Assembly: GCA_964570665.1 (NCBI GenBank)
Contig: CAZMZH010000013.1
Coordinates: 49,798-113,797 of the forward strand
Source of the DNA: JAJDAT01 sp964570665
Lineage (GTDB): Bacteria; Nitrospinota; Nitrospinia; Nitrospinales; JAJDAT01
Reading direction: 5' to 3'
DNA length: 64,000 nt
This document shows positions 26,622-35,411 of the stretch, piece after piece; position 1 is the first letter of the stretch; each line of letters opens with the position of its first letter. Position numbers and translations under genes: made by a program. The notes under the pieces are model-generated. The model did no database searches. It saw only the letters and a list, made by a program, of their open reading frames with translations, and was not told the origin of the DNA.

Positions 26622-27575
26622 ATGACAAGTCAAAACGGGAAAGTTCTTATTTTTTCAGGTAGAGCCAATCCAGAGCTTTCGCAAGAAATAAGCGATTGTA
26701 TGGGCGCTCCTCTTGGGAAAACTGTTCTAAAAGATTTTTCCGATGAAGAGATTTATTTCCGTATTGAGGAGAACGTTCGAGGTGGGGACGTTTTTGTAAT
26801 TCAGCCGACTTGTAATCCTGGCAATGTCCATATTATGGAATTGTTAATTATGATAGATGCATTTAAACGTGCATCTGCAAAAAGAATTACGGCTGTAATT
26901 CCTTATTATGGTTATGGTCGACAAGATCGAAAATGTGAGCCTAGGGTTCCCATTAGTTCTAAGCTGGTTGCCGATTTACTTCATACAGCTGGAACTCATA
27001 GAGTTTTGACTGTTGATTTACATGCTGGACAAATTCAGGGTTTTTTTGACATTCCAGTGGATCATTTGTACGCTATGAGCGTTTTGATCCAATATATGAA
27101 GACTGAGTTTGACCCTAAAGATTTAATCATTATTTCTCCCGATGCTGGAGGTGTAGAGCGGGCTCGAGCCTATGCAAAAAGGATAGGAGCTGGGCTAGCG
27201 ATTATCGATAAGAGAAGAGAAGCTATTAATGAAGCGAAAGCGATGCACATTATTGGCGAAGTAAAAAATAAAGTCGCCATTATTGTAGACGATATGGTTG
27301 ATACTGCTGGTACTTTGATGGAGGCGACAAACGCTCTTTTGGATGAAGGCGCATTGGAAATTCATGCTTGCTGTAGTCACCCTGTTCTTTCTGGTCCAGC
27401 CCACGAAAGAATTTCAAAATCGCCTTTAAAGTCATTGATTACGACAAACACTATTCCTCTTAAAGGGGATTTAAAAAATAACCCAAAAATTAAAGTGCTT
27501 TCTGTAGCCCCACTGCTTGCAGAAGCTATATTGAGAATTCATAAAGAAAGCTCTGTTAGTTCATTGTTTGAATAG
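26622..27575 (+). CDS. prs: ribose-phosphate pyrophosphokinase
   Basis: 317 residues from ATG 26622; the frame is open upstream through the tRNA but that part is not coding. PRPP synthase makes PRPP from ribose 5-phosphate and ATP for purine, pyrimidine, NAD and histidine synthesis. Visible: IPYYGYGRQDRK, VLTVDLHAGQIQGFFDIPVDHLYA (catalytic His), ISPDAGGVERA, and the PRPP loop IVDDMVDTAGTL. Follows tRNA-Gln by 17 bases; rplY follows 17 bases after its stop. Confidence 0.96.
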   Translation: MTSQNGKVLIFSGRANPELSQEISDCMGAPLGKTVLKDFSDEEIYFRIEENVRGGDVFVIQPTCNPGNVHIMELLIMIDAFKRASAKRITAVIPYYGYGRQDRKCEPRVPISSKLVADLLHTAGTHRVLTVDLHAGQIQGFFDIPVDHLYAMSVLIQYMKTEFDPKDLIIISPDAGGVERARAYAKRIGAGLAIIDKRREAINEAKAMHIIGEVKNKVAIIVDDMVDTAGTLMEATNALLDEGALEIHACCSHPVLSGPAHERISKSPLKSLITTNTIPLKGDLKNNPKIKVLSVAPLLAEAILRIHKESSVSSLFE

Positions 27576-27592
27576 AAATTAGAGGATAAAAA

Positions 27593-28231
27593 ATGTCAAA
27601 AGTATTAAATGGAACTTTGAGAAAGGAAACCGGCAAGCGGTTTACCAAAAAAGTGCGCCAAGAAGGTAATTTACCTGCGGTATTATATGGTAAAAAAGAT
27701 GTGCTGGCTTTAGCGGTAAATCCCAAAGAGTTGATGAAATTAATCAAACAAAAAGGCCAAAACATAGTAATCGATTTAACTATTGATGGCGATTCTACCC
27801 CTAGCCGTAAAGTGATGCTAAAAGATTACCAAAGACATCCTTTGAGAGAGCTTTGGGTTCATGCCGATTTTTTTGAAGTAGATGTGAACGAAGCAATCAG
27901 AGTTCACGTTCCTGTAGTTTTAGAAGGAATTTCTCCTGGCGAAAAGAAAGGCGGTGTCTTGAATCATGCTATCCGAAGTATTGACCTTGCTTGTTTGCCC
28001 GAAGATATTCCAGAAAACATTAAAGTCTCTATTTCTGAATTGGAGATAGGAGACGTTATTCATATTTCAGATTTGAATTTACCGGATAACTTTAAGGTAT
28101 TTGCGTCATCGTCAGCGACTGTGGTCTTAGTGCAGCAAGAAAAACGCGCTGCTGTTACAACCGAAGGGGAAGGTGAGGAAACCGATGCCGCTGGACCTGC
28201 TGCTGATGAGCCTCCAAAAGCAGAAGGGTAA
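27593..28231 (+). CDS. rplY: 50S ribosomal protein L25 / general stress protein Ctc
   Basis: 212 residues, the long (Ctc-type) form with N-terminal L25 domain that binds 5S rRNA (about 1-95: RKETGKRFTKKVRQEGNLPAVLYGKKD; HADFFEVDVNEAIRVHVPVVL) and a C-terminal beta domain, ending in an acidic low-complexity tail. ATG has GAGGA a few bases upstream. The order prs-rplY-pth is widely conserved. Confidence 0.95.
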   Translation: MSKVLNGTLRKETGKRFTKKVRQEGNLPAVLYGKKDVLALAVNPKELMKLIKQKGQNIVIDLTIDGDSTPSRKVMLKDYQRHPLRELWVHADFFEVDVNEAIRVHVPVVLEGISPGEKKGGVLNHAIRSIDLACLPEDIPENIKVSISELEIGDVIHISDLNLPDNFKVFASSSATVVLVQQEKRAAVTTEGEGEETDAAGPAADEPPKAEG

Positions 28232-28316
28232 TCGAATCTATATTGATTTACTGTTTATATGGAAGAGCCTAGAAACTTACTATTTTTTCTTTCGGGCTAT
28301 TTGAAAATTTAACGTT

Positions 28317-28886
28317 GTGTTTATTATCCTAGGTTTGGGAAATCCCGGGTTAGAATATGAATCCACCCGCCATAACCTTGGTTTTATGGTAGTAGACTTA
28401 TTGACTGAAAAATATAATATAAATTTTTCTGAAACAATTCGTAATTGCGTTTTTGGAGATGGAGAGATAAATAACGTTCCGGTTAGAATCGGAAAACCAA
28501 TGACATATATGAATGAAAGCGGAATTGCCGCTAAAACGATTCTTTCTATCTCAGAACTATCTCCTAATAGTTTGATTGTCGCCCATGATGAAATTGATCT
28601 GATTTTTGGGAAAATTAAGGTAAAGCACAAAGGTGGCGATGCGGGGCAACGTGGCATTCGCTCAATTATTCACCGGTTGAATGACGACCGGTTTACCAGA
28701 ATTCGAGTAGGGGTAGGAAGGCCTGAAGATAACCGCGACATTGTTGATTATTTATTGTCGCCGTTTGAGAAAGACGAATGGCCTGAAGTTAAAATTATTG
28801 TTGAACGAGCAGTTGAGACTATTGAAACAACTTTAGAAGATTTAAATCGAAAAATAAATAATTCGGAGGAAGAGGAAGAATGCTAA
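28317..28886 (+). CDS. pth: peptidyl-tRNA hydrolase
   Basis: 189 residues from a GTG start (weak ribosome site). Releases tRNA from stalled peptidyl-tRNA. Family motifs with active-site residues: GLGNPGLEYESTRHNLGF (catalytic His20 region), GKPMTYMNESG (Asn), VAHDEIDL (Asp) and GGDAGQRGIRSII. The end (EEEEC stop) overlaps the hppA start. Confidence 0.96.
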   Translation: MFIILGLGNPGLEYESTRHNLGFMVVDLLTEKYNINFSETIRNCVFGDGEINNVPVRIGKPMTYMNESGIAAKTILSISELSPNSLIVAHDEIDLIFGKIKVKHKGGDAGQRGIRSIIHRLNDDRFTRIRVGVGRPEDNRDIVDYLLSPFEKDEWPEVKIIVERAVETIETTLEDLNRKINNSEEEEEC

Positions 28887-30955
28887 AGGAATACAAAGGG
28901 GAACTGATTTTTGTAGCCGTTTCCTTGGTAGTTTATTTTATTTTTGCTGCGTTTGGCGCATCGGAAAATTTTGCGTATTTTGCGGTTGTTTTTGGTTTTT
29001 TTGGATTATGCGTCGCGTGGAAAATTTATGAATATGTTGACGATCATTCAGACGGTAATGAACGGATGGTTGAAATTGCAGACTCCATTCATGAAGGAGC
29101 CATGGTATTTCTCTCTAGAGAATACAAAATCCTCGGCTATTTTGTCGCGTTTGTTGCCCTTTTATTGATAGTGGTTATAAGCTTTCAAAAAGGAATTTGG
29201 ATAGGCATTTGGACAGCGGTTGCTTACACAGTTGGCGCAGGTTGTTCTATGCTGGCGGGATTTTTTGGAATGAATGCGGCAACGTCCGCTAATGTTCGAA
29301 CCTCTCAAGCCGCTAACGAAGGCGGTCAAGCGCAAGCTCTTTCTGTCGCTTTTAATGGCGGGGCAGTAATGGGGCTTTGTGTTGCAAGTTTAGGCTTGGT
29401 AGGAGTTGGCGGGTTGTTCTTATTATTTGCTCGTGGAGATTCTGTTAGCGTGATTAGCGGTTTTGCTATGGGAGCCAGTTCTATTGCTTTATTTGCCCGT
29501 GTTGGCGGCGGCATTTACACAAAAATTGCGGACGTGGGTTCAGATTTAGTTGGTAAAGTTGAAGCGGGGATTCCAGAAGACGATCCTAGAAATCCTGGCG
29601 TAATTGCGGATAACGTTGGCGATTGTGTTGGCGATACTGCGGGTCTTGGAGCTGATATTTTTGAATCGTATTGTAGTTCAATGATTGCGGCTTTAGCAAT
29701 TGGAGCAACAATGGCTTCGCAAAGAATGGAATACATGTCTTTACCAATTATTATAGCGATGGTTGGTTTAATAGCTTCGATAATTGGTATCCGTTCTATT
29801 TCAATTTTAAAGCATATGGATCCTGCCGATGTATTGCGTAACACCACCTTTATTAGCGCTGGCGCTATGCTTCTTGTATCTGCAGTCGTGATTGGAATTA
29901 TGAAACTTCCAATGGGTGTTTTTTGGGCTCTCGCATTTGGTTGTGTTGCCGGTATTGCTATTGGATTGATTACAGAATATTACACGGCTGGAAAGCCAGT
30001 TGTTCAGATTGCCGAATCAAGTAAAACAGGTGTAGCTACTGTTATGATTACTGGATTAGCTGTCGCTATGGAAAGTACCGCTTTACCTGTGATGACAATT
30101 GCGACTGCAATTTATTTAGCTTCAGCTACAGCAGGTCTCTATGGAGTTGCATTAGCCGCTGTTGGAATGCTTGCTACGGTGGGTATAACGATGTCTGTAG
30201 ACGCTTATGGGCCGATTGCCGATAACGCTGGCGGAATTTCTGAAATGGCTAATCTTGGACCTGAAACACGAAAGATTACCGATGGATTGGATCAGCTTGG
30301 AAATACAACTGCCGCTATTGGAAAAGGTTTTGCTATCGGTTCTGCTGCTCTAACTGCTCTTGCGTTGTTCACCGCATTTTGTCAAGCCGCTCATATTGAT
30401 TCTATTGATATTACCAAAACAACCGTAATTGTTGGGTTTTTCATTGGCGGTATGGTTCCTTATGTTGTAGCGGCAATGACTATGACATCTGTAGGAAGAG
30501 GGGCTTTTGAGATGGTTGAGGAAATTCGACGCCAATTTAGAGAAATTCCAGGCCTTCTTGAAGGTACTGGAAAGCCAGATACGGCAAAATGTGTCGATAT
30601 TAGCACCGCAGCAGCGCTTCGAGAGATGATTGCTCCAGGTGTTGTTGCGTTTGTTATGCCAATTTTAGTGGGTGTTGGATTTGGAGCTGAAGCATTAGGC
30701 GGTATGTTGGTTGGCGCTACTCTCTCTGGCGTTTTGTTGGCATTGCTTATGTCTAATGGCGGGGGCGCTTGGGATAATGCCAAAAAGTACGTAGAAAGCG
30801 GTATGCTTGGCGGTAAAGGTTCCGAAGCTCATAAAGCCACCGTAGTTGGCGATACTGTTGGAGATCCTTTGAAAGATACTTCGGGACCAGCTATGAACAT
30901 CTTGATTAAGTTGATGTCCATTGTTTCCCTCGTATTAGCTCCAATGTTTGTATAA
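28880..30955 (+). CDS. hppA: membrane-bound pyrophosphatase, K+-dependent type
   Basis: 691 residues, about 16 transmembrane segments. It couples pyrophosphate hydrolysis to H+ (or Na+) export. Key segments: DVGSDLVGKVEAGIPEDDPRNP (substrate site), GDCVGDTAGLGADIFESY, DAYGPIADNAGG and GDTVGDPLKDTSGPAMNIL. The residue after GNTT is Ala478, the hallmark of the K+-dependent subfamily (a Lys would indicate K+-independent). Ion specificity, H+ versus Na+, cannot be read safely from this. ATG overlaps the pth stop; a strong terminator follows. Confidence 0.94.
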   Translation: MLKEYKGELIFVAVSLVVYFIFAAFGASENFAYFAVVFGFFGLCVAWKIYEYVDDHSDGNERMVEIADSIHEGAMVFLSREYKILGYFVAFVALLLIVVISFQKGIWIGIWTAVAYTVGAGCSMLAGFFGMNAATSANVRTSQAANEGGQAQALSVAFNGGAVMGLCVASLGLVGVGGLFLLFARGDSVSVISGFAMGASSIALFARVGGGIYTKIADVGSDLVGKVEAGIPEDDPRNPGVIADNVGDCVGDTAGLGADIFESYCSSMIAALAIGATMASQRMEYMSLPIIIAMVGLIASIIGIRSISILKHMDPADVLRNTTFISAGAMLLVSAVVIGIMKLPMGVFWALAFGCVAGIAIGLITEYYTAGKPVVQIAESSKTGVATVMITGLAVAMESTALPVMTIATAIYLASATAGLYGVALAAVGMLATVGITMSVDAYGPIADNAGGISEMANLGPETRKITDGLDQLGNTTAAIGKGFAIGSAALTALALFTAFCQAAHIDSIDITKTTVIVGFFIGGMVPYVVAAMTMTSVGRGAFEMVEEIRRQFREIPGLLEGTGKPDTAKCVDISTAAALREMIAPGVVAFVMPILVGVGFGAEALGGMLVGATLSGVLLALLMSNGGGAWDNAKKYVESGMLGGKGSEAHKATVVGDTVGDPLKDTSGPAMNILIKLMSIVSLVLAPMFV

Positions 30956-30972
30956 GAACTAGAAATATAAAA

Positions 30973-31009
30973 GCCCTAATGAGGTTTTCCTCATTAGGGC
31001 TTTTTTTTT
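30973..31009 (+). terminator. rho-independent terminator after hppA
   Basis: Perfect 12-base-pair stem GCCCTAATGAGG / CCTCATTAGGGC (30973-30984 and 30989-31000) with a TTTT loop, followed by nine T. It closes the lolB-ispE-prs-rplY-pth-hppA run; the A run on its left side could serve the convergent pilB-like gene. Confidence 0.95.
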
Positions 31010-31083
31010 GAAAATATCTTTAAAATATCCAGTTCTAGCAATTTTTTGTGCCCTAGAACTAATTTATTGGAAAGATGTATCTG

Positions 31084-32796
31084 TTATTGAGCGAAAGTGA
31101 CGCGATTAACTTCCTCAATGGTTGTATAGCCGCCTAGGACTTTAGAAAGAGCGTCTTGCCTTATGGTTTTAAGGCCTTGGGTTTTTTGGGCAACTTGCCG
31201 AATGGTCATCGGAGCGGCTTCCTTTAAAATTAGTTCGCGAATTTCATCTGTTACGACCAAAACTTCAAAAGCCCCCATCCGGCCAGCATAACCGCTTCGT
31301 TTACAGGCCTTACAACCTTCCCCTTTAAATAGAGTAATTTTCTTGTCCGTTCCTCGTGGGTATAGTTGAGCTATTTCGCTTCTATCCGGTTCGTAAGGAA
31401 CTTTACAATTTTTACAAATTTTTCGAAGTAGTCTTTGCGCTAAAACTCCCACAATGGATGAGGCTAGTAAAAAAGGTTCTACTCCCAAATCAGATAAACG
31501 GGAGATGGCTCCTGCCGTGTCGTTAGTATGAAGTGTGCTAAGAACCAAATGACCCGTTAAAGCCGCTTGAATTGCAATTTCGCTGGTTTCTCCATCCCGG
31601 ATTTCTCCAACCATTATTATATCTGGATCTTGTCGCATGAGAGATCGCAATCCCGTCGCAAACGTTACGCCAGCTTTAGAGTTTACTTGAGTTTGGCGGA
31701 TTCCAGGTAGACGGTATTCAACGGGGTCTTCGATAGTTTTAATGTTTTTCCTATCGTCATTGATTGCGCTCAATGAACCATATAAGGTGGTTGTTTTTCC
31801 ACTTCCTGTAGGGCCTGTTACCAAGATAACTCCATAAGGTTTAGCGAGCAAAGTGGAAAATTTTTCCAAACTACTTCCCATTAAACCAGAGTCTTTCAAA
31901 TCAACATTGAGTTTGCTTTTGTCTAATATCCGGAGAACAACGTTTTCTCCATATATTGTGGGGCAAGTGGAAACCCGCAGTTCAATTTCTTTACCTCCTA
32001 ATCTTGCAGAGAAGCCCCCATCTTGGGGAGCTCTTGTTTCTGATATATCCATATTGGCTAAAACTTTAATCCGGGAAATAAGGGCGGATTCCACTCCTTT
32101 TGGAGGGCTACTTGCTTTAAAAAGAACGCCATCTATTCTGTAACGTATACTAAGGTCGCCTTCTTCGGGTTCAATATGAATATCACTCGCTCCGTCGTCT
32201 AAGGCTTGTTTTAATACCATTTCTACTAATTTAGCTACCGGGGTATCGGCAGTACCTTCTTCTAATGCCGGCGCGTCTTCTCCTTCTACAGCGGCCTGGG
32301 ACTCTTCTTTTTTTACATCTAAAGCGCCAAGACTTTTCATCGCGGCATTTATGGATGCAGCGACTCCATAATGTTCTTGAATGGCGCGATCAATATCTTC
32401 CTGACTCGCTACTGCTGTTTCAACATCCATTCCCGATTGAATAGTGACTTCGTCAATAGCAAAAATATTCAAGGGGTTAGCCATCGCAATGTGTAATCGG
32501 CCATCTTTAATGGCAATCGGCATTAGGTTGTGTCTTTCAGCGACGGTTTGGTTTACTTTTGTAACCGCTTCGGCTTCTATTTTGACATCTTGCATGTCTA
32601 AAAACGGAATCCGTAACTGGGCTGCTAAGTTACTGAGCAGCCGTTCTTCGGAAATAAAACGCATTTTAATTAGGATTGCTCCTAATTGACCGCCATTTTG
32701 CTTTTGATAGGCAAGAGCTTTAGTTAATTGATCTTGATCAATGGCGCCGGCTTGGATTAAAACGTCGCCTAATCTTAGTTTTTCTCGAATGGCCAT
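31084..32796 (-). CDS. pilB: type IV pilus assembly / type II secretion ATPase (PilB/GspE family)
   Basis: 570 residues. N-terminal MshEN domain (about 1-150: LRLGDVLIQAGAIDQDQLTKAL), then the motor: Walker A GPTGSGKTT, Asp box, Walker B IIMVGEIRDGET, His box LVLSTLHTNDT, and a zinc-binding tetracysteine C-x2-C (CKNC) ... C-x2-C (CKACKRSGY). It energises pilus assembly or protein secretion from the cytoplasmic face. No other pilus or secretion gene is next to it, so assigning pilus versus type II secretion is uncertain; the gene symbol is by family. Confidence 0.88.
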   Translation of the reverse strand: MAIREKLRLGDVLIQAGAIDQDQLTKALAYQKQNGGQLGAILIKMRFISEERLLSNLAAQLRIPFLDMQDVKIEAEAVTKVNQTVAERHNLMPIAIKDGRLHIAMANPLNIFAIDEVTIQSGMDVETAVASQEDIDRAIQEHYGVAASINAAMKSLGALDVKKEESQAAVEGEDAPALEEGTADTPVAKLVEMVLKQALDDGASDIHIEPEEGDLSIRYRIDGVLFKASSPPKGVESALISRIKVLANMDISETRAPQDGGFSARLGGKEIELRVSTCPTIYGENVVLRILDKSKLNVDLKDSGLMGSSLEKFSTLLAKPYGVILVTGPTGSGKTTTLYGSLSAINDDRKNIKTIEDPVEYRLPGIRQTQVNSKAGVTFATGLRSLMRQDPDIIMVGEIRDGETSEIAIQAALTGHLVLSTLHTNDTAGAISRLSDLGVEPFLLASSIVGVLAQRLLRKICKNCKVPYEPDRSEIAQLYPRGTDKKITLFKGEGCKACKRSGYAGRMGAFEVLVVTDEIRELILKEAAPMTIRQVAQKTQGLKTIRQDALSKVLGGYTTIEEVNRVTFAQ

Positions 32797-32996
32797 GACG
32801 GAATTCGTTTAATAAATTAAGAAAATTTTGATGAATTGGCTAAAAGTTCTTAAATTTAAGAACCTTTGCCGCTAATAATTTTTACCGAAAAATTTGCCGA
32901 CCGGAAAAACTTTCCTCCCGAAAAGTGGTCATAAAATACTATTGATGAGGAAATAAAAGCCTTTATTTATAAGGGGTTAATGGTGTTTTTTCTTTT

Positions 32997-33012
32997 TGGC
33001 ATATCTTTTGCT
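32997..33012 (+). promoter_or_regulatory. sigma-54-type promoter upstream of fliK
   Basis: TGGCATATCTTTTGCT matches the -24/-12 consensus TGGCAC-N5-TTGCW with the essential GG and GC at the correct 10-base spacing. Transcription would begin near 33024 and read into fliK, whose GTG is at 33060. Sigma-54 control of hook and basal-body genes is known in several flagellated lineages. No rpoN or activator gene is in the window. Confidence 0.65.
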
Positions 33013-33059
33013 TTAGTAATGGCAAGTAAAAAAAATAGAACCAAAACCCAGGAAAACTA

Positions 33060-34691
33060 GTGGACGTAAAAAACAACATAGTCGCATTACTTCAACCCAT
33101 CGCACCAGCGGGAACCGATTTCGCAATCGATAAAAAACCCGGGTTCGATGAAGAGAACAGTTTCTCAAATATTTTAGAAGAAGCGACTACTAAAGTCAAA
33201 CAAGCTGAAGAGAAGGGCGAAAGCCAAAACAGCGACGATAAGAAATCGTCTCAAAAAGAAGAAAAAACTCCAACTTCAGAAGCGTCCAAAGAAACTAAAG
33301 ACTTAGATCAAAAGCAAACCAAAGACCAAGAACCACAAACGGTAAATTCTACTAAAGAATCTTCCGATTCGGCAAATGAGTCTACTTCAACTCAAAAAAC
33401 CACAACCCCAGTCGCTCAATCAACTGATGTAAGCGGAACAGATGAAAATGCTCAAAACGCTATCGTTCAACAACTTCAAGCTTTAGGGTTAGAGCCGGAG
33501 CAAATTAAAACTTTTTTAAATTTATTTAACGTAAATGAGACGACCGAAGTTTCGAATGACTTTCTAGAAGCTTTGGACGCTCAAATCAATTTGTTCCAAA
33601 AGACTTCCAGTACCGAGACGCTTCAAACGAATCCTATAGAAAATTCTAATCTTTCTTCATTAAAAGCTAGAGAAAGTTTGGCGGCAGATTTTCTCAGAAA
33701 CGCTGGGATAGAAAATAAAGAAGCTGAAAATTTAGCCCGGAAAATGGTTCAGGTTAAGACCGGAGAAACGGTTTCATTAGATAACTTAGTAAGCGATACG
33801 GAAACGGCTTCCTCGGATAACTCCTTGGATGCTCTTGTAGGATTTCTGAAGGAAACGACTCAAAAAAATATCGCGAACAAAGATCAAATCGTTAAATTGG
33901 AAAAAGCTTCTACCACACAACAAACTAAGCAATCTGAAAATTTAACAGCCACATTAAAAACAGAAGCTCAATCGATGGACAACGCTGAGATTGCCACTCC
34001 AAGAATTCAGTCTCAAGATCCTTTAGCAAAATTATTTGATCAAGTCCAATTTCAAACAGCTTCCACTGAAGAAGGCGGTTTAAAGCCAATTATGTCTGGT
34101 TTCCAAAACCCAGCAGACAACGGTCCTTTTATGGACTTAACCAACGCTAAAACTTCTTCAGAATTTATGATCCAAAATGCGGGAAAAATTAACGAGAATT
34201 TTTCTTCAGCATTGAATGAAGCCAAAGCGGCCGCAAATTCAAAGGGACTGCCTAATGGAGTTTCGGAAAAAGCCGTAGTTGAACAAGTGGTTCAGAAATT
34301 TTCGATCAAAGGAACCGATAATCAAAACGAAATTAAAATAAAACTAGATCCCCCTGCGCTGGGAACAGTACGAATGAATATCAACACATCGGGAGATTCA
34401 GTTAAAACAACTATCATCGCGGAAAATCAGGCGGTCAAACAGGCCATCGAAACGAACTTGAATCAGTTAAAAGATTCGTTTACCAACCAGGGAATGAAAA
34501 TTGAAAGTTTTGAAGTTTTGGTTGGAGGCGAACCGGGTTTTAAAGAAAATCGTCAGTCTCATTCTCAAGGCGAAAATTTTGGAAACTCAAATAGAACCGG
34601 TTATGAGCAAGATCCAGTGGAAACAAATTTGGCAGGGGCTTACCCGTCCCGATACGATGTGAGCGCCGGTGGCGTGAGCGTGATTGTTTAA
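33060..34691 (+). CDS. fliK: flagellar hook-length control protein
   Basis: 543 residues. The N-terminal two thirds is low complexity, rich in S, T, Q, E and K, as is typical of FliK molecular rulers. The C-terminal substrate-specificity switch domain (about 415-495) has IKLDPPALGTVRMNI and IETNLNQLKDSFTNQG. FliK sets hook length and then switches the flagellar export apparatus to filament proteins. GTG start; first gene of fliK-flgD-flgE behind a sigma-54-type promoter. Confidence 0.9.
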   Translation: MDVKNNIVALLQPIAPAGTDFAIDKKPGFDEENSFSNILEEATTKVKQAEEKGESQNSDDKKSSQKEEKTPTSEASKETKDLDQKQTKDQEPQTVNSTKESSDSANESTSTQKTTTPVAQSTDVSGTDENAQNAIVQQLQALGLEPEQIKTFLNLFNVNETTEVSNDFLEALDAQINLFQKTSSTETLQTNPIENSNLSSLKARESLAADFLRNAGIENKEAENLARKMVQVKTGETVSLDNLVSDTETASSDNSLDALVGFLKETTQKNIANKDQIVKLEKASTTQQTKQSENLTATLKTEAQSMDNAEIATPRIQSQDPLAKLFDQVQFQTASTEEGGLKPIMSGFQNPADNGPFMDLTNAKTSSEFMIQNAGKINENFSSALNEAKAAANSKGLPNGVSEKAVVEQVVQKFSIKGTDNQNEIKIKLDPPALGTVRMNINTSGDSVKTTIIAENQAVKQAIETNLNQLKDSFTNQGMKIESFEVLVGGEPGFKENRQSHSQGENFGNSNRTGYEQDPVETNLAGAYPSRYDVSAGGVSVIV

Positions 34692-34727
34692 ATATAAAAA
34701 CTAAAATTAGTTTAAGGGAGCAAAAAA

Positions 34728-35393
34728 ATGGTCGGCGGATTAACTCCAATTCCAACAAAGATAGATCCAAACTCACAAGTCCAAAGTGATAAAAGTTCTT
34801 TGGGAAAAGACGATTTCATGACATTGCTGGTGGCTCAACTACAAGCCCAAGATCCAACCAATCCCATGGACGCTCAGGATTTTAGCGCCCAACTTGCCCA
34901 ATTCAGCACGGTTGAACAAATGTTTAATGTGAATGATAACTTAGCCGCTTTACAAGAGTCTCAAATCGCATTAAATAATACATCCGTATTAAGCCTTATT
35001 GGCAAGACAGTTAATTCCACCGGGAACAGTTTTAGTTATGCCGAAGGAGCTTCGGTAGATTTGAAATACAACCTTCCATCGGATGCCGAAAAAGTAACCA
35101 TTAGTATCTTAAACAGCAGCAGTCAGTTGGTTGCAACTATAGACCAGTCAGACGTAAAAGCCGGCGAGGGTTTATTCAATTGGTCTGGATTAGATTCTAA
35201 CGGAGATGAAGTTCCAGCTGGAGATTATTCGTTTAATGTTTTCGCGGAAAATGAATTAGGTAATTCGATTGCAGTTGAAACTTTATCTTCGGGAAATGTT
35301 TCAGAAGTTATTTTTGATCAGGGGATTAGTTACGCAGTAGTTAACGGCGTTAAAATACCAACGAACCAAATAACCCAGGTGTCGGGCAAATAA
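34728..35393 (+). CDS. flgD: flagellar hook-assembly scaffold protein
   Basis: 221 residues. FMTLLVAQLQAQDPTNPMD and FSAQLAQFSTVEQMFNVNDN are the characteristic N-terminal motif of FlgD, the cap on which hook subunits polymerise; the rest is an FlgD Ig-like/tudor domain (SGLDSNGDEVPAGDYSF). Well-placed ribosome site (AAGGGAG). Between fliK and flgE. Confidence 0.95.
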   Translation: MVGGLTPIPTKIDPNSQVQSDKSSLGKDDFMTLLVAQLQAQDPTNPMDAQDFSAQLAQFSTVEQMFNVNDNLAALQESQIALNNTSVLSLIGKTVNSTGNSFSYAEGASVDLKYNLPSDAEKVTISILNSSSQLVATIDQSDVKAGEGLFNWSGLDSNGDEVPAGDYSFNVFAENELGNSIAVETLSSGNVSEVIFDQGISYAVVNGVKIPTNQITQVSGK

Positions 35394-35411
35394 TAAAATA
35401 AGGAGAGTACC

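Noticed and set aside
29515..29847. Proline/isoleucine-rich frames antisense to hppA
   Set aside because: These are typical artefacts from the antisense of a highly conserved membrane protein.
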